Shown here one piece after another: positions 55,220 through 64,000 of a DNA stretch of 64,000 bases. Under the pieces are notes generated by a model, which did no database searches, was not told the origin of the DNA, and saw only the letters and a list, made by a program, of their open reading frames with translations. The position numbers and the translations under genes were made by a program. This DNA comes from Ligula intestinalis (taxonomy: Eukaryota; Platyhelminthes; Cestoda; Diphyllobothriidea; Diphyllobothriidae): NCBI GenBank assembly GCA_036362985.1, contig JAYGXS010000007.1, positions 5,294,014 through 5,358,013 on the forward strand. The letters are read 5' to 3'. How positions within the stretch are numbered: position 1 is the stretch's first letter; the number at the start of each line of letters is the position of its first letter.

Positions 55220-56480
55220 AGCATATGTAGGCCCACTCATTACTCCCTACTCCCTGCATGTTTTCCTACGAAAACGGTGGTTATAGGCTTTTCTGGGTGG
55301 AGAAATAGAACACAGTGGAATATACTTTAATAAATGCTAAATTTAGTATCAGTATCAGTTTATTGAAGGTGAAAATAGGTGAATGCCTTTAAAATCACTG
55401 TTGGTAACAAGATGATGGGGAATAAATGGATACAAAGAAAAATTTTAAAAATACGTCAATTCCATGTTCCGGGTAGACAGCAAAGTGAAATCGTAACAAA
55501 ATATGACAGAAAATATATTTACTCACAAATCACGAGTGGTATAATTTTATGCAGTGAATGCGATTCAGTATAATGTGATGCAGTAGTTTTTACGTGGTTC
55601 GTATTTGTGCTTGATGCATGTCCAGTCTACTCTTAAATGAATTAACACAAGTGGAACGGACAACCTCTTCAGGAAGGGTGTTACACGCTGAAACTACTCT
55701 GTTGCTAAAGAAGAGCTTTCATCCGTCGATTCTTGCTTTGCCGGGGCGTTGTTTAAGGGGATGTCCGCGCAAAGTTGGCGTGTTAGCCTGGGCAAAGAAA
55801 TCGCCAGGAACGAAACAAGAATCTAGGTTATTCATAATAGGGAAGGTAAATATGAGGTCCCCTCGGAGTTACTTGTAGGAAAGGAGAAATAGGTCGAGGG
55901 TTCACAGTCTGCCTTCAAAGGGCAATCTTCCTAGACCTTTGACAATTTTTATCGCTCGTCTTTGGACCTTCTCTAAGACGGTACAGGCTTTGACAGTCCA
56001 AGGTCTCCATGCCTGTATAGCGAATTGCAGGTGCGGCCGAACGAAGCTTACAAAGATTTTGGAAAAGATATATTTTTCAAACCCTATGAAGGCTCGTCTA
56101 ATCAGCTGTTATATAGATCTGGCCGAATTCGCCGCCCTCGTAGTTTTAGCGTCGGTTTGAGTGAAGAACTCATTTTATTTTACTATATTTAGCAGTATTA
56201 TTGATTTATTTCTGTAGATTTTCCTAATCTGTATTATCGTTTAAATTATTGCGGAAAAACCCGATTATCAAATTGCTGGTTTCTTGAATTTTTCCGAAAA
56301 ATTGAAGTGGTGGTTACGAGGTCGTCCACTTCAACTTACTTGAGATCCAACTTACCATTCTGGAGTTAGATAAGTAATGTCTGTGGCGCAAAGCGCCGCG
56401 CACACCTTCAATGTACATGCGGAACAACTTAATCCCAGTGGCCGCGGGAAGCAACTTCGACTACATTTTTCCCCTTTAAC
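55220..56480 (+). repeat. Dispersed repeat split by a CR1-like insertion
   Basis: 55220-55344 and 56166-56480 together correspond to the uninterrupted copy at 31955-32400. The interruption is the retrotransposon below. Confidence 0.7.
55345..56165 (-). pseudogene. CR1/jockey-type retrotransposon, reverse-transcriptase C-terminal end
   Basis: The minus strand reads LQAWRPWTVKACTVLEKVQR, RAIKIVKGLGRLPFEGRL, LRGDLIFTFPIMN and FFSNRVVSACNTLPEEVV with RSTCVNSFKSRLD. These are the closing motifs of non-LTR reverse transcriptases (VQRRATK.V..L..L.Y..RL, Y.RLRGDL, FF..R....WN.LP..VV, .SVN.FK..LD). Stops occur. The 3' end on that strand is a TGATAC repeat, typical of such elements. It is 5' truncated and nested in an older repeat. 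Confidence 0.75.
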
Positions 56481-57324
56481 CTTACTTCTACAAATGTCCT
56501 TCCCTGCCTTTTCTATTTCCCCACCCACAATAACGCTATAAGTACCGTTTTTGCAATACAAAATTCTAGGACTAGGGGGTATAGGAGTGGGCCTACATAA
56601 GCTACTTTTGCCAAAATTAGTTTTCGAAACTTAGACGTGAGCTCATCTTTCCAATCAATCTGCAGACTTTGACTTCTAAGTCCAAGTGAGTACATGGTCG
56701 GGGCATCAAGACGGTCTTCTTTGTCCCTTAAGCTTTTTGTCGCATGACCAACGGCTTCCTTCACCTTCTGAAGACGAATAAATTCTGGAGCATGACTGGA
56801 TAGGCCTTCTCGTTTGACATAGGCGGCGGTGCTTCCAGGGGCTTGCGGGCATTTGCAGGTCAGGCGTGTTTCAGCCTTGAAATTTCCGCTGCAAATGTCC
56901 GCTTATTTAACCTGATTAAGGCTTTTACGAATCCGTGAATATGTTTTCCAGAGAAAAAAATCAATTCTTAAACGTAGCAAATCCAGGTGAACCGAGAACT
57001 CCAAGAGGCGATTGGCTGGTCTTATCTTGTCCTCCAGTGTTCTCTTCGGCTGGCAATACTCACTTTCGGCTAGAAGAGCTGGTGGAATCGTAAGGCAGAA
57101 AGCATCCTAACAGTGGCATATATGCGTACACTGATCTGTCAGAGGACCCACTCGTCCGTCCATATTGCCATTAGAGCTCTCTCTCGAGCCTCCTTCTGCC
57201 TATATCCTAGCCGCCTCGCGGTGGAGGCTGGAGAGAGAGGGCTGCAGTGGCAATATGGAGGGACGAGTAAGTCCTCTGACGGAGCGGTGTACGCATATAT
57301 GCCACTGTATATCCCCGATCTAAT

Positions 57325-57525
57325 ACCAGCAAGGCCGTGAGTTCGTAGCTCAACTGTAAGGACGTTCGCCCTGACAGGAGAGATCGCGGTTTCAAATCTC
57401 GGTGTGGCAGCAATTTCAGCGGCCATATTGGGGTTGGGTATCACTAGCTGATGACGCCTAATAAGGCAGAAAAGGCCTTCCTAGTGTCCCTTGTCTTTAC
57501 TTGTAATGTTCTTCAGCCAGTATCA
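57325..57525 (+). mobile_element. tRNA-headed SINE, well-kept head
   Basis: A head with TAGCTCAACTGTAAGGACG and GGTTTCAAATCTC, and body GGTATCACTAGCTGATGACG. It interrupts module copy 1. Confidence 0.6.
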
Positions 57526-57660
57526 TAAATTTATCGCAAACGATGATGTAAGACGGTCTTGATAAATGTGCTTATCTAGAGCGCACTGGGTTGTACGTAA
57601 ATCCTGCAGGAGTTTTTGTAAAGCCACATCCGTGTGAACCAGACGACATTTAGTGATTTT

Positions 57661-58125
57661 GTAGCAACCCCCTTTCTTAGTCATGCTTTCCTCGGACGCC
57701 GCGCGGACTAGGTCATGTCTGGTGTGACCACCACGCGTCCGCAAGACACCATAGTCAAGGCCTCCGTTCAAGGTCACTCCTCTCTCGCTTTCTCAAGGCG
57801 GTCTAGTCTCACTAGCCAACCACTTCTCAAGGTTAGACCAGTGCCCGAGATGCGGACGATTTGTTTACGCTCAGTAACTTCCAGAGCCGACGACTCACTG
57901 TCCGGTTGCAGACCTCCAGATCCGGTGATCGACTTGCCGGAATGCGACTCTAGACTGCACTTGTCTGGAAGCCACTTCTCCTATTGCTTACATACTACGC
58001 TTGTTTCTACCTAAGTAAATTCTCCCTGACACTATGGCCTTACACGCCTTATCCTATTCAACTAGCTTAAACATGTTGGGATACGTTCTCTCGTCTATTA
58101 TCTCGCTGGACCACATCGTATCCCA
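57661..58125 (+). repeat. 465-bp repeat nearly identical to 37565-38028
   Basis: Same borders and same 99-codon open frame (MSGVTTTRPQDTIVKASVQG) as the 37.6 kb copy. It interrupts module copy 1 right after GTGATTTTGTAGC. Confidence 0.8.
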
Positions 58126-58319
58126 AAATTTAATGAGGTTTCGGGGTTTTCTGTTTCATTGCAGGAAGCAACCACTGAAGATACCCTATGCCAGTCAGCT
58201 GGTTGGTTCACTCGAATAAAGTACTTGAAAACCTGGAGCGTGTAAGGACATCATGTCGGTCAACGATTTAGCTGACTGCTTGGATGCAGACAACCTCAAA
58301 CAGTGTGAGCGAATTTGTA

Positions 58320-59170
58320 CCACTAATAATAGTAGTATTATCAGGTAGTCGGCAAGTCGATGGACGTCAACAATTCACCACTTCATTTCATCTGACTGCT
58401 AGAAATTAATTACAGTTTCTGAAACGTTGACATGAGCCCTTGATGCTAAGCAATCTGTGGGCTTTGACGTTAAAGTCCACACAAACACATGATCAGGGCA
58501 GCTAGACGACCTAATTTTTCTCTTAAGCTCTTTGTCGCATGACCAATGGCTTTGCGCGCCTTCTAAGGACAAATGAATTATGGCGTCTGATTGGATGGGC
58601 ATTGGCATAAGCGGCGCTGTGCGCAGGGGCTTACGGGCATTTTCAGGTCACGCATGCTTCAACCTTGAAATGTTCGTTGCAAATGTCCGCCAATCTAATC
58701 CGCCTGAGGCTTTTACAAATCAGTGAACATATTTTTCAGGAAAAAACATGCTTAAACACAGTAAGTTCAAGTGAACCGAACTCAAAAAGCGATCAGCTGG
58801 CCTCGTATTGTCCTCCAGTGTTCTCTTTGCCCTGCAATACCCACTTTCAGCTCAAACAAAAGCAGGTGGAATCATACGGCAGAAAGTTTTAAAACCTCTA
58901 TCACATGCGGTGATTAAAACTGCTTTCATACGTGTGCTAAGCTAGAGTGGACTGGCCGCAAACAAATCCTACTGGCGTTTTTGTCAGTGCTTAGAGAAGC
59001 GACGTAATTGCGGACCAGACGGAATCTAGCGAGTTACTCAGGTTTTGGGCTCGTCTGCTGTTTAATCGCAGAAAGTGGGTATATTTTCTAGTCCTGACCT
59101 GTGCATGCCATCTCCATATGTATTTAAAACTTTGTTCGTACTAGCGAATGCAAATGCATAGCATCTACTT
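58320..59170 (+). repeat. Tandem-module copy 2
   Basis: AGTAGTATTATCAGGTAGTC, GCATGACCAATGGCTTTGCG, CTTACGGGCATTTTCAGGTC, AATGTCCGCCAATCTAAT and GAATGCAAATGCATAGCATC are shared with copies 1 and 3. Confidence 0.65.
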
Positions 59171-59519
59171 TCACTTGATCCGATTAGCTCCTGTTGTTGA
59201 ATGAATTGGCTTCACGGATGTCACGGATAGCGGCGACCCAGTGGCGGCTATGGAAAGCCAACTCCTCGCATCAATGTCAACCTATGTGCTTGTTCCAGTT
59301 CCGCTAGCCGTAAATGGTTATAAGGTCCTGGGCGTTTGATGTCTGCCTTGACAGAGTTGAGCCACGTCTTCAGTTGACCGCCATGTCGGTATCCCCAGTT
59401 TGAACTACGAGAGGGATTCACAATCATTCTGCAGAGGTCCGCCGATGGCTTGCGCAGGACATGGCCAAATCATTGTACTCGGCGAGGCTGGATGTATGAT
59501 GCTAGGCTTGGAAATTCAA

Positions 59520-59650
59520 TAAAAGTGAATATGTGAGTTCGAGGAAGCAGTTTAGAAGAAGAAGCTGCGGCCACTGGATTAAGGACTCCTGCCAGAATCC
59601 GAAACGCCAGGAAAATAAAAACTCTTGTTCCAGCGGTCGCTTCTTCTTAT
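59520..59650 (+). mobile_element. Worn ribozyme-bearing unit
   Basis: TTAAGGACTCCTGCCAGAAT, then GAAACGCCAGGAAAATAAAA and TTGTTCCAGCGGTCGCTTCT match the 36086 unit's 3' half. The hairpin has two mismatches. Confidence 0.5.
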
Positions 59651-60039
59651 GAATTGGAAATTCAATCCTGTCAGGAGACTCTTAGGAGGCATCGAAGACA
59701 CCATCGGCCAAAGGATTTGAGTTATGGGATATCTGCCTTTCTCTCTGGCCACGTTTCGTAGGCATATATTTATACCAGTCGGATGGATGCTCTGTATATT
59801 GCATATTAGTACATAAGCTGATGTCTGAGCGAGGCCAGAGTGGTGTGGGTAGCAGCTTTAATGCATTTCGAGCCAGCGCGATTCGGTTCCTGATTTCTTC
59901 TTTGGCCTGTCAGTTGGCCAGTACGTTAGAGCCCAAGTAGTAGAAGCAGCTTTCTTCTTTGATGGGTTGACTACTGAAAAACAGAAGTGCATATAATACG
60001 TGCAAAGACAATTGTCAGGCCTCTGGGTTAAGAATTTCA

Positions 60040-60190
60040 GGGTGAAAAGCAAACTGCCAAGTGGCTCAGACACTATGAATTCACTTTTGGCGGTCTCACT
60101 CCGCATTCGCGTACGGCGGCACGACTCCGAGGTTACGAAGAGACAAACGCGATACTCAGGAATAAAGTACGTGATTAGTCTTGTACCCAG
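60040..60190 (+). repeat. Short module, copies at 61285-61440 and 61930-62110
   Basis: All three share AACTGCCAAGTNGCTCAG-like text, CGCGTACGGCG and a GTGATTAGTCTTGTACC / GTGATCAGTCCTGCACC segment. Confidence 0.55.
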
Positions 60191-61260
60191 TATTCGACCA
60201 GTCATTATTAATTGACGACTACAATCTGCCACAGGTAAATTCATCCAACTGCTGGAAATAAAGTAAAGTTTCTTAAAATGTGGCATGAGCCGATGTCTCC
60301 GATTGGCCTGTGTTCTTTGACGTCAAAGTCCACACGAACACGTGATCGGGGCAGCCAGACGACCTACTTTGTCCTGCAAGCTCTCTGTCGCATGATCAAT
60401 GGATTTGCGCGCCTTCTAAGGACACATGAATTGTGGAGAACGATTGGATAGGCCTCCTCGATTGGCATGCGCGCTTGCGGACATTTCCAGGTCACGCATG
60501 CTTCGACCTTGAAATGTCCGCTGCAAATGTCCGCCAATTTAGTCCGGCTGAGGCTCTTACAAATGAGTGAACATTTATTTTTTCAAGGAAAAAAATGATT
60601 CTTGAACGCAGCAAGTTCAAGTGAGCCGAACTCAAAAGGTGATCAGCTGGCCTTATAGTGTCAAGCAGTGCACTCTTCCCCCACAATAACTACATTCAGC
60701 TAAAAAGCACGTGGAATCATAAGGCAGAAAGTTTCATAACATCGATCACACACAGTGATTTAAAACTGTTATGATAAAGGTGTTCATCTACAGCGGATGC
60801 GTCGTATGCAAATCCTGCAGGATTTTTGATAGCGACAAACACTTTCAGCAGCCGATCATCCGATTTGCATATACCCTCCCCCAAACGGGCGACAGTTTTA
60901 CTCCTTCAAATCCCGCAAATGGCATTGAAACCTAGAATTATGAACAGTGCCTAAGGAGTTTTTTTAAGGTCTGCCCTTCTTACACAGTTCCATTACTGGC
61001 AATGCCACATGTTCTGTATCATAGCTGCTCTCTACCAAGAGGAAGTTCAAAGGATTTACCCATATTTCCGTAATAAAACCTGACCTGACCTGACATAAGT
61101 GTGAACCAGACAAAATTTGGGGACGCAATCAGGTTTAAGAGTCTTTTGTTTAATTGTTGGAAGTATGAATATTTTCTAGGCCTGACCTATGCATGCTAGC
61201 TCCAAATGTATTTAGGACTTTGTGTGTACTAGGGAATTCAAATGCATAGCACACGTGCAA
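60185..61260 (+). repeat. Tandem-module copy 3, with a short insertion
   Basis: GCGCCTTCTAAGGACACATG, GGACATTTCCAGGTCACGCA, CTATGCATGCTAGCTCC and TTCAAATGCATAGCAC match copy 2. About 60845-61105 has no counterpart in copy 2 and includes CTGACCTGACCTGACAT, so it is probably an inserted element. Confidence 0.6.
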
Positions 61261-61732
61261 TGCAATCCCCTGGGTTAAGTACTTCACGGCCGAAAACAAA
61301 CTGCCAAGTAGCTCAGGCGCAAGGCATGGGAGGGTAAGCGCCAGTTAGACTACGTTTTGTAGTCCGCTTTCGCGTACGGCGAAAAAGATACAGGAAGAAA
61401 TCACCGTTCTGATGACGAACCAGGGTGGCTAGATGGCCACTTCCTATCCTTCACCCTCTAGTCTGTTCAGCAAATCTAACCAGCATTTACAACTACAGAG
61501 CTTACTCGTAATTCACACTGCTTTTAACACCCGTAAGGCAAAACGGCTTCTAATTTAGCTATCACACCGAATCCCCCCTCCCCCTTCATACATACAATAG
61601 ATTGCATATCTGATGAAATGTGAAGGTCAACATTTGAGTGGGAGATTTCGCACATATTGGAGGTTGCCCATTTTGTTCATTAAGTTGACTTAGGCGCCAA
61701 ATGCTGTAAAGTACTCTGTCTGAGTAAGTGCA

Positions 61733-61750
61733 CTCTCTCTCTCTCTCTGG
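61733..61750 (+). repeat. CT microsatellite
   Basis: A short (CT)n run. Confidence 0.85.
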
Positions 61751-62139
61751 CCGACTGGTCTTTTCTCTGTCTCTCTTACGGGCCTTGGGCACCGTTTGTG
61801 CTAATTAGAAGTGCCAGGTGCGGATCATAACAATTGTTTATTTTGTTCATTTAGTTTACTTGAGGCGCAAAATGCTGTTTGCTAGAAAATACTTTACTCC
61901 AGATTAGTAAACCGAAGCGAAAAGGGGCAGCCGAAAACAAAGCTGCTAAAACGCTCAGGCACAAGGCATGGGGGCTAAGCGCCAGTTAGACTACGCCTTT
62001 CGTGGTCCACTTTCGCGTACGGCGGCCCAACTGCGAAGGGACAAAAGTAAGCAAGCAGGAAGAAATCACGTGATCAGTCCTGCACCATTCTGATGGCGAA
62101 CCAGAGCTGGCTAAATGGCCACTTTCTCCCCTTCACCCT

Positions 62140-62560
62140 TGTAGCGGCTCGTGCCTGGCTGACTAGCTCGCATCGAAGTGCACTTTCCCAACGGCTCGCC
62201 GACGCGGTTTTTGACGTCTTGATCAGCCAGTCACGGTCCCCGCATCTACGCTCAACAACCAGGCGACGAATGGGGAGCTTGCACGCGTGCCCGACGCAAG
62301 TTGCCTCATGCTCAAAATCTCCAGGCCGACCTAGCCAATGAAAGCTATCTCTCTCTCTGTCTTCTGGCCCGACTACTCAAAGACCTCACTTGGAAATCGG
62401 CTCTGAGCGAGACGGGTTGGAGGCCGCGCGCTCATGCGCCCCCCGGCCATACAGCCTTGCCGGATGGACTGGCGACTTTCCCATAACTCTTCTGTAAACA
62501 ATACACTGTTCCGTCTACTCTCGCCTTTCCACCGTCTTCTCTCCAATCTCCTAAGGAACC
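62140..62560 (+). repeat. Dispersed repeat, inverted relative to 28170-28610
   Basis: GAAGTGCACTTTCCCAACGG, GGGGAGCTTGCACGCGTGCC, GCCGACCTAGCCAATGAAAG and GTAAACAATACACTG. The end (TCTCCTAAGGAACC) also matches 53215-53230. Confidence 0.65.
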
Positions 62561-62791
62561 AGGGTCTGGAAGATTGTAGATGTTAAGGCCATAACCGTCG
62601 TAGCCTTAGCTCCTATACCCTTGTTCCGCAAATCTAGACAGCATTTACTACTACAGAGCTGACTCGCAATTCCCCCGTAAGGTAAAACAGCTTCTAACTT
62701 AGTTCTCACGCCGAACAGCCCTCCCCCTTCCCACTCTCATCCGTCACATCTTGAACTCCTTCTGATCCGGTTTCCTGTAGAATGAGTACTG

Positions 62792-62892
62792 CAGTAGTCA
62801 CCGGCTATTAAGCCCAAGGTTAATAAGCCCAGCCACTTATTAAGCCCAAATTGGTCTTGGCCCGAGGTGGGCTTAATAGCCGGCGATTACTG
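62792..62892. repeat. 25-bp inverted repeat, short hairpin element
   Basis: CAGTAGTCACCGGCTATTAA plus GCCCA (62792-62816) pairs with 62868-62892 with two mismatches. The 51-base interior repeats the TTAAGCCCA motif. It looks like a tiny MITE or decayed transposon ends; no TA duplication is clear. Confidence 0.6.
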
Positions 62893-63023
62893 TACCGGGC
62901 GTGGTGTGTCTGTCCTCGACGAGCTGATTTTTCAACGAACCGAAGGCTTAAGTACGGCGAAAGGTGGATATAGAACTTACTGTACCGTCTGGATCAAGTA
63001 AAAAAACTCTCGCTCGTTTACAT

Positions 63024-63029
63024 TTTATT
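63024..63029 (-). promoter_or_regulatory. possible poly(A) signal of the LRR gene
   Basis: AATAAA on the minus strand, about 215 bases past the stop codon at 63243. Position fits a short 3' UTR; no other evidence. Confidence 0.3.
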
Positions 63030-63242
63030 CCTTCTCATTGACTCTCGTATAAACAAGATAGTGCGACGAACTGAACTTCGTCGATTTCAGTAAATGGCGG
63101 CTACACGTGTTTTGGTATCTTCTGCGGGTCATTTCACGCAAAAAATAACAATTGAACATTATAGTGCACACGTCTACTCCTGAAAGTAGTGAGCTGGAAA
63201 TGTCCAGTGAAAGAGATGGGTAGATAAGCTTTCTCAAAACCA

Positions 63243-64000
63243 CTAGGCCAAATCAAGAAGCCTCTCCCAGAAGACACTGAGCAGTTGAGGCAGTCGCTGG
63301 ATCAGCACGGGAATCCTGTCCGTATCCAGTTCCGCAAACTCGAGGCTTGCACCTGAACTGAGTCTACTGCAGACTAAAGTCCGGCATTCAACCGGCGAAA
63401 TGTAGACGAACCACTCGAGATGCGGCAGTCTGTCAAAGAGGTTCACTACCCAGGCCGCCGCCAGTCTAATAAAAGAGCCCAGTCGTAGCAGAATATAACG
63501 CACCGCAGGCAACTTCCGCACATCAGCCAGATCGTAGGGCGTTATGTCGTAGGGACAGTCTAGCATCAGGACTTTTAGCCGCCGATGCTCTGCCGAGAGT
63601 CGCAGTTGAGCTAGCACGCCCTGAATAGACTCAAATGCTCTCGAATGAAGATAAAGTCTTCGAAGGCGGGAACAGGCGCGCAGGACTAACTCCAATCCCC
63701 TGCACCGAATGAGGCATCTTGTACACAGGCTAAGTGTTTTCAGGCATGGCAGGTGGACAAGCAGCGACTCAAGGTCTCCGGCGTTTATAGGCCGTCCCGA
63801 GGAAGACCACAAGGGGAACAGCCAACACTCGGGAGAGATGCTGAGTGACCGCACTCTGGAGATAGACAGACCACTGCCGTCTTCGTCTGCTAGCCAGTTG
63901 GTATGAATAAGGCCAACGCACACCTCAGCTGAAATACGGAGCTCGGTCAGACTGGGTGGTAGTGGATGGTTGAAAATAGGCAAACAGGCCCGAGAGCAGA
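63243..64000 (-). CDS. Leucine-rich-repeat, F-box-like protein, C-terminal part (runs off the window)
   Basis: An open frame enters from beyond the right edge and stops at 63243 (TAG after LLDLA). About 250 residues are visible. The text is Leu-rich with irregular LRR-like units: LPPSLTELRISAEV, RVRSLSISPECWLF, LESLLVHLPCLKTLSL, LVLRACSRLRRLYLHSRA, HRRLKVLMLDCPYDI, LFDRLPHLEWFVYISPV and LIQRLPQLLSVF. Such spacing is usual in F-box/LRR substrate adaptors of SCF ubiquitin ligases. No F-box is visible here, so the class is inference. The frame has no in-frame stop up to the edge, and the upstream residues (ACLPIF) look coding, so the start lies outside. Confidence 0.62.
   Translation of the reverse strand, partial: CSRACLPIFNHPLPPSLTELRISAEVCVGLIHTNWLADEDGSGLSISRVRSLSISPECWLFPLWSSSGRPINAGDLESLLVHLPCLKTLSLCTRCLIRCRGLELVLRACSRLRRLYLHSRAFESIQGVLAQLRLSAEHRRLKVLMLDCPYDITPYDLADVRKLPAVRYILLRLGSFIRLAAAWVVNLFDRLPHLEWFVYISPVECRTLVCSRLSSGASLEFAELDTDRIPVLIQRLPQLLSVFWERLLDLA

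Larger units (their letters stand above)
55125..57160 (+). repeat. Tandem-module copy 1, interrupted
   Basis: Begins AGTAGTATTATCAAGTAGTTG, is split by the repeat at 55220-56480, and resumes with CAAACTTAGACGTG..., GCTTGCGGGCATTTGCAGGT, AAATGTCCGC and GTAAGGCAGAAAG. Related to 58320-59170 and 60185-61260. Confidence 0.6.

Noticed and set aside
37565..58125. The two 465-bp copies as a duplicated host gene
   Set aside because: The 99-codon frame is unrecognised, lacks gene context, and the copies end abruptly inside other repeats, as a mobile element would.
1..64000. CRISPR arrays, bacterial operons or prophage
   Set aside because: No regular spacer arrays or Shine-Dalgarno-led gene strings; introns and retroelements show a eukaryotic genome.

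Overview
The window is eukaryotic, gene-poor and rich in repeats. Protein-coding signal comes as short exons with GT-AG borders, separated by kilobases of degenerate mobile DNA. The mix points to a flatworm: Penelope-like element (PLE) remnants with hammerhead-like ribozyme motifs, CR1/jockey-type and Tc1/mariner fragments, and tRNA-headed SINEs. A tapeworm is my best guess, but this is inference and nothing here fixes the species.

The main gene is on the + strand, from about 23.7 to 50.0 kb (it may start further upstream). It encodes a RIN/Sprint-family Ras and Rab interactor. I resolve 12 exons: a possible end of an SH2 domain and a Ser/Thr/Gly-rich linker (23671-24450), an acidic linker (32609-33134), the RIN-homology/VPS9 block (34254-47025, including a 28-nt microexon at 45600-45627) and a Ras-association domain (47107-50002, stop codon at the end). 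Every junction keeps the reading phase except one, between 40206 and 43678. The SH2 N-terminal exons were not found. At the right edge a minus-strand leucine-rich-repeat, F-box-like gene ends at 63243 and runs out of the window. Two orphan candidate exons lie at 7138-7739 and 19113-19278.

Most of the rest is mobile DNA. From 0 to 14 kb there are PLE C-terminal (GIY-YIG endonuclease tail) fragments, each near one or two hammerhead-like motifs and often flanked by them in inverted orientation. The same arrangement recurs at 35.5-36.4 kb. There a 236-bp ribozyme-bearing unit has inserted with a 16-bp target-site duplication, and the opposite arm preserves the empty site. A palindrome of about 650 bp at 19.6-20.25 kb carries two inverted tRNA-like sequences. 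A Tc1/mariner pseudogene lies at 25.4-26.0 kb, and tRNA-headed SINEs are scattered throughout. From 54 to 62.8 kb there is a mosaic of repeated modules with a nested CR1-like insertion, a near-identical copy of a 465-bp sequence from 37.6 kb, and a short hairpin element.

The most unusual content is the ribozyme family. It has about twenty copies in several lineages. The hairpin before GAAACGTC is conserved, with one clear compensatory change, and the tetramer at helix III is often palindromic (ACGT or AGCT).
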